Assembly: GCA_963795775.1 (NCBI GenBank)
Contig: CAWCJL010000004.1
Span: forward strand, 310,001-374,000
Direction: 5' to 3'
Source of the DNA: CAWCJL01 sp963795775
GTDB taxonomy: Bacteria > Acidobacteriota > Terriglobia > Terriglobales > Acidobacteriaceae
Length of the DNA stretch: 64,000 bases
Positions 27,077 to 36,325 of this stretch are shown here, piece by piece (position 1 is the stretch's first letter; each line of letters opens with the position of its first letter). The translations under genes and the position numbers were made by a program. The notes beneath the pieces are model-generated. The model was not told the DNA's origin. It saw only the letters and a program-made list of their open reading frames with translations, and did not search any database.

Positions 27077-30000
27077 CTAGAACTGGTAATGGAGAGAGAA
27101 TTGTACCTGCCGTGGTGGCGAGCGCACTCCTGTGATCTGACCGAAGTTAGTATCGGTGACACCATTATCGGGATTGCCGTAGCTTGCGATATTGAACAGA
27201 TTAAAGAAATCCGCGCGAAACCCGACCGATTGTCCTTCCGTGATTGCGAAATCCTTGAAGGCGGACCCATCGATCTGCTCATAGCCGGGCGTCCGCTCGC
27301 TACCAACAGAGGCGGTTCCGAAAGTGTTCGGGGCCGGCTCTCCATAGGCGCAGACGCCGTCATCTACGCCGGCTGCGCAGGGAGTAGCCGAGGGGTCCGT
27401 TCCCCACCAGTGAGCCACGCCACGGTTCACGATTTTCAAATGGCGGTACTGGTTAGCACGCTCCTGGCCGTAGGAACCCGTATTACTGATCCCGCCAGGC
27501 GCATTGATCGTAATCGGGAAGCCAGAATACGCGATCACCGAGCCGGATACCTTCCAGCCGCCCAGCAAAGCATCTGTAGCCCGGTTCAGATGGCTGCCAT
27601 ACGCTGCACCACGGCCAAACGGAACGGAATAGACACCGACCGCGTTCAGGTTGTGACGAACGTCCTGGCCGGCTGGACCGTAATCTGCATGACCGTTGTA
27701 GCCATTCTGAAAAGCGCCATTGTTAGTCGTCACATTGGGCACGCCGTAGTTGCCAGAGCTATTGGTCATCGCGCGCGCGTACGTATAGTTCACCGTGTAT
27801 TCGAAGCCGTGAGTGGCACGTTGGCGCAGCGTCGCCTGGCCTCCGTTGTAGTTCATCATGGCGTTCGACTCGGTCAGGAGCAGGACGTTGCCGGCGCCCA
27901 CAAGAGCGTCATAGGGCCCGGCAGGCGCACCCGGATACGGAAGCTGGTTCGCGTTCCTGTAATCCATCAGGTGCTGACCGGACTCGCCGATATAGCCTAC
28001 AGAGAGTGAGGTTCTCGTATTCAGCGCATACTCGGTCGTAAGACTGTACTCGTTGATGTACGCGGGCTGAATGTGTTGCGGCCAGGCGCCGAATCCATTG
28101 CCTCCATACGTCAGAGATCCGCCGAAGCCGTCCTCGACAGAGAGCGGCGCGCCGCCCGATCCAGCACTCGGCGTCGTGGCATTAACGTTGCTATAGAGCA
28201 CGAATGGCGGGCTGGAGGTAAGCCGCTGGTTCCCAGCATTGCCTTCAAAGAAGCTGGTAGCGCCATATCCGCCACGGATCACGAACCGGTCTGTGGCCTG
28301 GAAGGCGAACCCGATACGCGGCATGAACTGGCGATAGTTCGGATCGTAACAGGCACGATTGGAACATAGCTTCGAGCCAGCCGGCGCGCCCACCGGAATG
28401 GAATGCGCATAGATAGGCGTGCCGGTATCCAGCAGCACGTTTGCTGTCTTATTGTTCACCTCGTACCAGGGCTGGTCGTATTCATAGCGTAGGCCCAGGT
28501 TCACCGTAAGTCTCGGCGTGACCTTCCAGTCGTCCTGCACATAACCGGCAGCGCGCCACTGACGGTTGCCGACGAGACCCACCGGAGAACCAAGCTGCGC
28601 ATTCGAGACGCGGTCGAGTACAAAGTCAGCCGGGCCGTAGCCGCCGCCGTTCACTGCCGTCGGAGATGGGTTGGATGTGAACTGCCCGTTATAGGAGAAT
28701 TGCCCGAGTAATCCGAAGTTGGCGGTGTTGATATAGTTCTGCTGATACCGGATTGCCTGCACGCCAATAGTAAACAAGTGGTTGCCGCGCTGCCAGGTCA
28801 GGTTATCGAGATAGACGAAGGTGTTATCGCGGATGATCTGCGAGTTGCCGTTCGTGCCTACGTATGAGGCTCCATTGCTGATACTTTGACCGGAAAATCC
28901 GGGATATTTCTGCACGCCGAAGGGGATACCGACGATCGAGTCGCCCTTCAGCCCGAAGAGGCCCGTGGGATCGGTAGGCACGCTGTTGTCCCAGCGAACA
29001 CGCGTGAATGCAATGCGCGCCTCGTTGACCACGGCCGGAGAGAAGGTGTGGATCCAGCTTCCCCCGCCGAGCTTGCTGGGGTACACGTTCTCCGAAGGAA
29101 AGAAGACGGGAATCAGAGCCGTGGAGCTGTCGTACGCATTCGACTGCGAGTAGAACGCTGTGAACTTGTTGTTCTGGTTCGGATCCCACTCAATCTTCAC
29201 ATCGCCCTGGTTGTTGGTCGTGAAGTAGCGCTGCGAGCCCTGGTAGTCGCTTGCCAGCAAGCCGTCAGTGGGGGTCGCATTGGGTAGCGGGTATAACTCA
29301 GGATGTGCAAAGAGATATTTCGCCACTGGGTTGACGAGCGGGACCTGGTTATTCGCGTATGAAGCGAAGTTGTTCTGCGAATCGTAGAGCTGAATGCTGT
29401 TATCTCCCTGCGCGAGCAGCGAAGAGAAGTCGCCATTGCGCATGGGCCCGGTCAGGAGGCTCGCAGAACTCGTCCCCCCCTTGTGGTAGCGCGTTCCCTC
29501 GTAGTCCACAAAGAAGAACAGCTTGTCGTGCTTGATAGGGCCGCCCAGGGTGCCGCCAAAAATCGTCTGAGTGTATGGGTTCTTCGGAATGATCGGCGTC
29601 TGGAACTTGTTTCCCCAGCTATTCGCGTCGAGATTGTAGTTTTCCAGGAAGGCGTAAGCCGAGCCGTGCATCTTGTTGGTGCCGGACTTGAGCACCGAGA
29701 TCACCGCACCGCCGTTCGCGTTGCCGTAGGCCGCCGGCGCGTTCGCGGAGATCACGCGCACTTCGCTGATGGCATCCGGAGCGGGATTGTAAGCGATGAG
29801 ATTGTTCTGCGGCTCGTTCTGGTCGGCCCCGTCGAGCGTGTAGTTATTCGCCTGGTTGCGGTTGCCGTTCACCGAGACGATGCCGTTGTTATACGTGTTC
29901 CGCTCGATCGCATTGCTGCCGGTCAATCCCTGCGGGTCGGTGTTCACTGCGCCCGGCTGGAACAGCGTCACGGAGGAGAAGTTCCGGCCGTTCAGCGGGA

Positions 30001-30442
30001 TGTTCGCGATCTCGTTGGTGGTGAGCGAAATGCCCAGCGACGCGTCCGTCGTGTTCAGAATCGGAGCCACGCCGCCCTGCACTTCCGTCGTGGTGGTAGC
30101 CTCACCCACGCGTAGTTGCACATTGATCTTGACCGTCTGGTCTACTTCCAGGGCGAAAGGCGGATACGTCTGTGAAGCAAAGCCCGTTGCGCTCACGCGT
30201 AGGTCGTACTGCCCGATGGGAAGGAACCGGATGGTGTAGGACCCCGCCGCATTGGTCACCGCGGTCGTGTCCACACCGGTAGCCTGGTTGTGCGCCACCA
30301 CGTGCGCGCCTGAGACGACCGCGCCTGTGGGATCGCTCACCGCACCGGTAATGGAGCCGGTCACGATCTGCGCGTATGCCATCGCCGCACACAGAAAAAT
30401 CGTGAATAGAACAGCGGAGACGCGTTGCAGGATCGTTCTCAT
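27077..30442 (-). CDS. TonB-dependent-receptor-like outer-membrane protein with CarboxypepD_reg domain
   Basis: 1121 residues from ATG 30442. Signal peptide MRTILQRVSAVLFTIFLCAA, then a carboxypeptidase-regulatory-like domain (VTGSITGAVSDPTGAVVSG about 27-45), plug (ANIPLNGRNFSSVTLFQPG about 146-164; NNYTLDGADQNE about 199-210) and barrel, ending VQFSLHYQF with terminal Phe. Same family as the 19106 gene but a distinct paralogue. A TTGACA/TATGCT promoter is about 150 bases upstream. The fucosidase gene follows on the same strand, so fucosylated glycan uptake is the simplest inference. The gene for a DeoR regulator is divergent. Confidence 0.9.
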   Translation of the reverse strand: MRTILQRVSAVLFTIFLCAAMAYAQIVTGSITGAVSDPTGAVVSGAHVVAHNQATGVDTTAVTNAAGSYTIRFLPIGQYDLRVSATGFASQTYPPFALEVDQTVKINVQLRVGEATTTTEVQGGVAPILNTTDASLGISLTTNEIANIPLNGRNFSSVTLFQPGAVNTDPQGLTGSNAIERNTYNNGIVSVNGNRNQANNYTLDGADQNEPQNNLIAYNPAPDAISEVRVISANAPAAYGNANGGAVISVLKSGTNKMHGSAYAFLENYNLDANSWGNKFQTPIIPKNPYTQTIFGGTLGGPIKHDKLFFFVDYEGTRYHKGGTSSASLLTGPMRNGDFSSLLAQGDNSIQLYDSQNNFASYANNQVPLVNPVAKYLFAHPELYPLPNATPTDGLLASDYQGSQRYFTTNNQGDVKIEWDPNQNNKFTAFYSQSNAYDSSTALIPVFFPSENVYPSKLGGGSWIHTFSPAVVNEARIAFTRVRWDNSVPTDPTGLFGLKGDSIVGIPFGVQKYPGFSGQSISNGASYVGTNGNSQIIRDNTFVYLDNLTWQRGNHLFTIGVQAIRYQQNYINTANFGLLGQFSYNGQFTSNPSPTAVNGGGYGPADFVLDRVSNAQLGSPVGLVGNRQWRAAGYVQDDWKVTPRLTVNLGLRYEYDQPWYEVNNKTANVLLDTGTPIYAHSIPVGAPAGSKLCSNRACYDPNYRQFMPRIGFAFQATDRFVIRGGYGATSFFEGNAGNQRLTSSPPFVLYSNVNATTPSAGSGGAPLSVEDGFGGSLTYGGNGFGAWPQHIQPAYINEYSLTTEYALNTRTSLSVGYIGESGQHLMDYRNANQLPYPGAPAGPYDALVGAGNVLLLTESNAMMNYNGGQATLRQRATHGFEYTVNYTYARAMTNSSGNYGVPNVTTNNGAFQNGYNGHADYGPAGQDVRHNLNAVGVYSVPFGRGAAYGSHLNRATDALLGGWKVSGSVIAYSGFPITINAPGGISNTGSYGQERANQYRHLKIVNRGVAHWWGTDPSATPCAAGVDDGVCAYGEPAPNTFGTASVGSERTPGYEQIDGSAFKDFAITEGQSVGFRADFFNLFNIASYGNPDNGVTDTNFGQITGVRSPPRQVQFSLHYQF

Positions 30443-30589
30443 CAGATCTGGCTCCTCAGGTTTGGGCTTCGCCAACTGGCCGTTTGCGCTCAAACACGCT
30501 GGCAGGCGTGTCAATATCGGGGCTGGCAAAAGCTTCCGGCTTGAGCAATCCCTGGCCGCACTGGCGAGGGCAGTTGTACTACGCCACCG

Positions 30590-30619
30590 AGCATAGGTAC
30601 GGGCGAATGACAATGTCAA
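30590..30619 (-). promoter_or_regulatory. Sigma-70-like promoter for receptor/fucosidase genes
   Basis: On the minus strand a perfect -35 TTGACA (30619-30614) is followed after 18 bases by TATGCT (30595-30590), four of six matches to the -10 consensus. Predicted leader to the receptor ATG is about 140 bases. Just upstream (30621-30660) lies AT-rich sequence with TTGCATAAAGTTGCAC, a plausible regulator site shared with the divergent deoR-type gene. Confidence 0.5.
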
Positions 30620-30700
30620 TCGATATTTTGCATAAAGTTGCACGTTTTCTGTTCAAATGAGCGGTGATGCTGCTCGCATCGGCCAGGAAAAGGACTTGCC

Positions 30701-31486
30701 ATGGGAACGAAGACACGCGATCGGGCAAAGCAAATCCTCCAGCTCTTGCTGAAAGAGGGCACCAGCAGCGTAGAGGATCTGGCGGCGACGGTTGGCATCT
30801 CCGCCGCGAGCGTACGCCGGGACCTGATCAAGCTGGAGCAGCGCGGGCTCGTGAACCGCACGCACGGCGGCGCGGAACTTGCCGGGAAACTGGCCTACGA
30901 GCCGTTCCGCTTCGACGCGGCTTTTCCGCTGCGCGAGTCCCGCTTTGCGGACGAAAAACGGCGTATTGCCATTGCAGCCGCCGAGATGGTCGCCGAAGGG
31001 GAGACCGTGGCCCTTTCCCCCGGCACCACCACGACGCAGGTGGCGCGCAGCCTCCGGCATCGCGAAGGCATTCACATCGTGACCAGCGCGGTGAATATCG
31101 GCATGGAACTGTCCAGTCAGCCAAATGCGCACGTTACGCTCACCGGTGGCTCCGTGCGCTGGCCCGGCTCATTTTCCATGGTGGGTGCAACCGCCTTCCA
31201 CTCGCTCCAGCAACTCTTTTTTGACAAGGTATTCATGGGCGCATGCGGCATTCACCCGGAGCACGGTCTTACCGTCATCGAATCGGACGAGGCTCTGATC
31301 CTGGGAGAAATGGCCAAGCGCGCCAAGCAGGTCATCGCCGTTGCAGATGCCAGCAAGCTCGGCATGACCAGCGCCCACGGCGTCTGCCCCGCCGCACAAA
31401 TCGACACCATCATTACCGATGACAGCGTCACGCCGGAAATGATCGAACGCTTCTGCGCGCAGCACATTCGCGTGATCGCAGTCTGA
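30701..31486 (+). CDS. DeoR-family transcriptional regulator
   Basis: 261 residues. N-terminal winged helix-turn-helix (ILQLLLKEGTSSVEDLA about 12-28, then SAASVRRDLIKLEQRGLVNR about 34-53) with the DeoR RTHGGA box (53-58). The C-terminal DeoRC sensor domain (about 78-235) contains the phosphosugar-binding-like GTTTTQVA and the VIAVADASKLG segment. Such proteins usually repress sugar catabolic genes until a phosphorylated sugar binds. An AGGAAAAGG run lies before the ATG. Divergent placement from the receptor-fucosidase pair makes those genes the likely targets. Confidence 0.9.
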   Translation: MGTKTRDRAKQILQLLLKEGTSSVEDLAATVGISAASVRRDLIKLEQRGLVNRTHGGAELAGKLAYEPFRFDAAFPLRESRFADEKRRIAIAAAEMVAEGETVALSPGTTTTQVARSLRHREGIHIVTSAVNIGMELSSQPNAHVTLTGGSVRWPGSFSMVGATAFHSLQQLFFDKVFMGACGIHPEHGLTVIESDEALILGEMAKRAKQVIAVADASKLGMTSAHGVCPAAQIDTIITDDSVTPEMIERFCAQHIRVIAV

Positions 31487-31596
31487 TTGCAGTGGAGAGG
31501 CAAAAGCTCGCGCACCTGCATGCTGCGCATAGGCAGGGCAGAGCATGCATGATCGCGCGCGGAAATCGTGCCATCGCCAGGGTCTAGAATGACCCA

Positions 31597-34500
31597 ATGC
31601 AGTTCCCCCCGGATACTTCTGGCGGCGCCCTTTGTGAAGCACCGGCCGTAGCGAGAAACCCCGCTGATGCGCTCGCATGGGCACATCCCGTTACGCGGGA
31701 GTGGTTCCTCGGTCGCTTCGGCACGCCGACGGAACCGCAGGTTGCGGGCTGGCCACATATTCTTGCTGGCCGGACCACGCTTATCTCCGCCCCGACCGGC
31801 TCCGGCAAAACCCTCGCTGCCTTCCTGATCTGCATCGATCAGTTGATCCGCAAGGCCATCGCAGGAGAACTCGAGACCGCCACCGAAGTGGTGTACGTTT
31901 CGCCGCTCAAGGCACTTTCGAATGACGTGCAGAAGAACCTGCAAATCCCGCTTGCCGAGATTCAGCAACTCGCGGTGGAACGCGGCTATCTGTGCCCGGA
32001 GGTGCGCACGGCGGTGCGCACCGGTGACACGTTGCCGGCGGAAAGACGCGCCATGCTGAAGCGGCCTCCGCACATCCTGGTCACGACGCCGGAGTCGCTC
32101 TACATTCTGCTCACATCAGAAGGAAGCAGGAACAATCTGCGTCGCGTCCGGACCGTCATCGTGGACGAGATCCATGCGATTGCGGACGACAAGCGTGGTG
32201 CGCACCTGGCGCTCACGCTGGAGCGGCTCGACGCCCTCGTCTGCGGTGAAAATCGGCTTGCGCCCGCGGGGATGATCGGCGCACTGGGCACGCCTCCGCT
32301 GCGCGTCGGCTTGTCCGCTACACAAAACCCTATCTCCCTGGTCGCGGATTTTCTTGGCGGCGCCAATGCGTCGGAGGTCGCCGTGGTCGAAGTTGGCCAG
32401 CGCCGCACGCTCGATCTCGGCATCGAGATCCCCGATGACGAGCTTGGCTCGGTCACTACAAATGCGATGTGGGCCAACGTGTATGACCGCCTGGCGGAAC
32501 TCGCCCAGGAACACCGTTCCACGCTCGTCTTTGTCAATACGCGCAGCATGGCCGAAAGGATCGCCTTCCAACTAGGCGAGCGGCTGGGGCCAGAGAATGT
32601 CGCCGCCCACCATGGCAGCCTCTCGCGGAAGCTCCGCCTGGAAGCAGAACGGAAGCTGAAAGCCGGTGACATTCGGCTGCTGGTGGCGACTGCTTCCCTT
32701 GAGCTTGGCATTGATATTGGCGCCATCGACCTGGTGTGCCAAATCAACACGCCGCGCGCGATCGCCCCGGCCATGCAGCGCGTGGGGCGCGCCGGACACT
32801 GGCGCGGCGCTACGCCGAAAGGGCGCTTCTTCGCCACAACGCGCGACGACCTGATCGAGATCGCTGCCCTCATCCGGGCGATGAAGGCCGGTGTCCTTGA
32901 CCGGCTGGAAATCCCGCACCAGCCACTCGATGTGCTGATGCAGCAGATCGTGGCTTGCTGCGCAGCCGGGCCTTGGCAGGAGGACGATCTCTTCGCTGTG
33001 CTGCGACGCGCGCAGCCGTACCGCGACCTCACCCGCGAAGAATTCGAAGAACTACTGTGCCTTCTCGCCGATGGCATCGAGGCCTCGCGCGGGCGCTACG
33101 GAGCATACCTGCTGCGCGATCGCGTCCATGGGCGGCTGCAGGCCCGGCGCGGCGCGCGTACCACCGCCGTTTCCAACGGCGGCACCATTCCTGATACGGC
33201 CATCTTCTCGGTCATCGTGCAGCCCGAGGGCGTTCCCATCGCAACGCTGGATGAGGAGTTCGCCATCGAGTCCCACGCCGGCGACGTGATCCTGCTCGGC
33301 AACACGAGCTGGCGCATCACGCGCATCGAAAGTGCTGGCAAGCTGTACGTCGAAGACGCGCATGGGCAGCCCCCGAGCGTGCCGGTTTGGCGGGGAGAGG
33401 CCCCGCAGCGCAGCTTCGAGCTGTGCAAGTGGGTATCGGCCCTGCGGGATGAGATTGGCGCGCGCGTGCCGGCCTCAGGCCCCGATGCCGTACTCCCCGG
33501 CTACATCAGCCAGGCCAATCCGCAGGTTGCGGAGGCCGTTGCGTGGCTCCGAGAAACGTGCTCCGTCAACGATGCTGCTGCCGAGCAGATGATTGGCTAC
33601 ATCGTTGCGGGACGGGCGATTCTCGGTGCCATTCCCACACTGAATACCATCATCGCGGAGCGCTTCTTCGATGAAGGCGGCGGCATGCAGCTCATCCTGC
33701 ACGCGCCGTTTGGCGGCCGCATCAACAAGGCGTGGGGGCTTGCTCTGCGCAAGCGCTTCTGCCGTGGCTTTAATTTCGAGTTGCAGGCCTCGGCCACTGA
33801 CAACGGCCTCAACATATCACTCGCGGAACAACACAGCTTTCCGCTGAGCGATGTTTTTCAGTTCCTTACTGGGCAGACCGTGACGGAACTGTTGCAGCAG
33901 GCCTCGCTCACTTCGCCCATCTTCAAAGCTCGCTGGCGGTGGGACGCATGCCGAAGTTTGCAACTGCTGCGGTTTCAAAAAGGCAAGAAGGTTGCGCCGC
34001 AAGTCCAGCGCACGCGGTCAGACGACCTGCTGGCCAACGTATTCCCCTCCGTTGCTGCCTGCCAGGAAAACATCGAAGGCGACATCGAGATTCCCAATCA
34101 CCCGCTCGTCCGCGAGGTGATGAAAGATGTCCTGAGCGAAGCGATGGATCTGGAAGGCCTCAAGCGCCTGCTGGCTGATATTGAGTCTGGCGCCATCCGC
34201 TGTCTTGCTGTCGATTCCACCACGCCGTCGGCCTTTGCCCACGGGCTGCTGAATGCGAACCCCTACGCCTATCTTGACGATGCTCCGCTGGAGGAGCGGC
34301 GCGCCCGCGCCGTAAACATGCGCGGCATGGTTCCGGACAAACTCCTGGGTGAAGTGGGCCGCCTCGATCAAGAGGCCATCCGTTCCGTGCGCGAGGAATG
34401 CTGGCCGGATATTCGCGACGAGCACGAACTGCACGACCTGCTGTACTCCCTCATTCTCGTTCCGGAGTCGATCCTGGAGCATCCCGGCGCGCTCGGGTGG

Positions 34501-36077
34501 GAACCATTGCTGGAACGCCTGGTGGTGCAGCAGCGTGCCGTGCGCCTCGCCCTTGCGGGCCGGGAGTGGCTCGTTGCCGCGGAGCGGGAAGCAATGGTCA
34601 TACAGCTATTGGGCGCGGAGCCGGACACGGCGCTTCTGCACAAGGCCGTCCATGGCTGGATGGGGCTTCTCGGGCCGGTGACCGCGCGCTCGCTTGCGGG
34701 CGCACTCGGCCTGGAGAGTTCGCGCGTATATGCCGCGCTGCTAGCTATGGAAATGCAGGGATCTGTCCTACGCGGCATCTTCGAGAGTGCAGCAGCAGCA
34801 ACCGAGGATGATGCGATCGAGTGGTGTGAGCGGCGCGTGCTGCAACGCATTCACAAACGCACCGTGGCCGGACTGCGCCGGCAGGTAGAGCCGGTGCCGC
34901 CCGCGGTCTTCATGCAGTGGCTGCTGGGTTGGCAGCATCTGGCGCCGCAGCGGCAACTCGCGGGCGAGCAGGGTGTCCTCGATGCACTGCGTCAGCTCGA
35001 AGGCTTCGAAGCACCGGCGATCGAGTGGGAGAGGTCCATCCTCCCGCAACGCGTGGCGGATTACGATCTGCGCTGGCTCGATGCCTTGTGCCTGCAGGGC
35101 GTGGTCGGATGGGGCCGCCTTTCTCCGCACCCGGCATTCCGGTCTCCCGAGAGCGGGGGGCCGCGGCGTGTCGTGCCCACCTCGCTGGCGCCGGTGACTT
35201 TCTTTCTTCGTGAAGAAGCGCAGTGGATGGATATGTGCCTGCAACGGCGGCAGATTCCGGAAACGGCATTGGGCTGCTGCCTGGGCGAGCTGGCGCTTAA
35301 GATCCGCGCATGCCTGCAGCAGTACGGGGCCAGCTTTGCTGCTGACCTGGTACGGACGCTTGGCGCTTCCGCTGCGGACGTGGGACACGCGCTGTGGGAA
35401 CTGGTGGCCGCAGGGCTGGTGACGGCGGACGGGTTTGACAGCCTGCGCGCTCTGATTGACCCGAGAAGAAAAGCTGCCTTCGCCTCCCCGGTGAGTCGGG
35501 GCATGAGCCTAGCAGCAAGCGCGCGCGCAATACCGCTGGGCGGTGGAGCCTGCTGGCCGCGCCAGCCGAGCCGGTCACCAGTTCCACACCGCACGAAGCC
35601 CTGGCGCAAGCGGAGTTGGAGGACGCCCAGGTGCAGTCCGCGTGCCTCACGCTGTTGCAGCGCTATGGCGTGGTCTTCCGTGATCTGCTGGAGCGCGAGA
35701 CCACCATGCCGCGCTGGCGCGAGCTGCATCGTATGTTTCAGCGTCTTGAAGCGCGCGGGGTAGTCCGGGGCGGTCGATTCGTCTCCGGATTCGCTGGCGA
35801 ACAGTTCGCGCTCCCAGAAGCTGTGGAATCCTTGCGCAATGCGCGGCGCCAGGGCACTACAGATATTTCCGTAACCGTGGCTGCTGCAGATCCCATGAAC
35901 CTGGTCGGCATTGCTGTGCCGGGGGAGCGCCCACCCGCGATGGTCGGCCGCACTGTGGTGTACCGGGACGGCGCATTCTGCGCGGATTCGTCAGCCGTCG
36001 AGAGCTCGCCTGTACCGCCCACAGCCTTCAATGCGGCACTGCCCTTCTCAGCGGGATTTCCAGGGGCGCAGCCATGA
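31597..36077 (+). CDS. lhr: Lhr-type ATP-dependent helicase (apparent frameshift)
   Basis: Full-length Lhr of 1493 residues if one missing base is restored near 35486-35491 (a CCCCGG run). Walker A APTGSGKT (65-72), DEIH (190-193), HHGSLSRKLR and QRVGRAGHW mark the superfamily 2 core; Lhr-core and C-terminal winged-helix regions follow. As given, the first frame runs 31597-35763 and ends in a nonsense tail, while the true C-terminus (NTAGRWSLL onward, and VQSACLTLLQRYGVVFRD) is in another frame to 36077. Lhr unwinds DNA and RNA-DNA hybrids in repair. The next small gene overlaps its stop by four bases (ATGA). Confidence 0.9.
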
Positions 36078-36238
36078 CGCAACCGGCAGCACCGCTGCAG
36101 GAAGGCGTGGATTACTACTGGGACGGTCCGTACATGGTCTTCACCGCGGCGTACCACCTGAAGCGCGGCTACTGCTGCGGCTCAGGCTGCCGCCATTGTC
36201 CCTACCGCACCAGAGATACGTCCGCGGCGGAGACGTAG
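36074..36238 (+). CDS. Small Cys-rich protein (DUF5522-like)
   Basis: 54 residues: an acidic/aromatic start (EGVDYYWDGPYMVFTAAYH about 10-28) and a Cys cluster CCGSGCRHCPY (34-44; Cys34, 35, 39, 42). This matches, from memory, the DUF5522 family of tiny proteins with a conserved H-L-x-R-G-x-C-C-G-x-x-C-R-H-C-P-Y core. The cysteines could bind a metal or Fe-S centre; function is unknown. Start ATG overlaps the lhr stop (ATGA), so it is translationally coupled to lhr. Confidence 0.75.
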   Translation: MTQPAAPLQEGVDYYWDGPYMVFTAAYHLKRGYCCGSGCRHCPYRTRDTSAAET

Positions 36239-36278
36239 GACTGACGCCTGGAGAAGGAACACATCAGCACAAAACCAG

Positions 36279-36303
36279 AAAGCCCGGAGAATATCCGGGC
36301 TTT
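36279..36303. terminator. Intrinsic terminator between convergent genes
   Basis: AAAGCCCGGA (36279-36288) pairs with TCCGGGCTTT (36294-36303) around a GAATA loop, a ten-base perfect stem. It sits between the end of the lhr/DUF5522 pair and the end of the leftward aminopeptidase gene, and can serve both strands. Confidence 0.85.
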
Positions 36304-36325
36304 CCGTTCCTTACTGCTTATGCGG

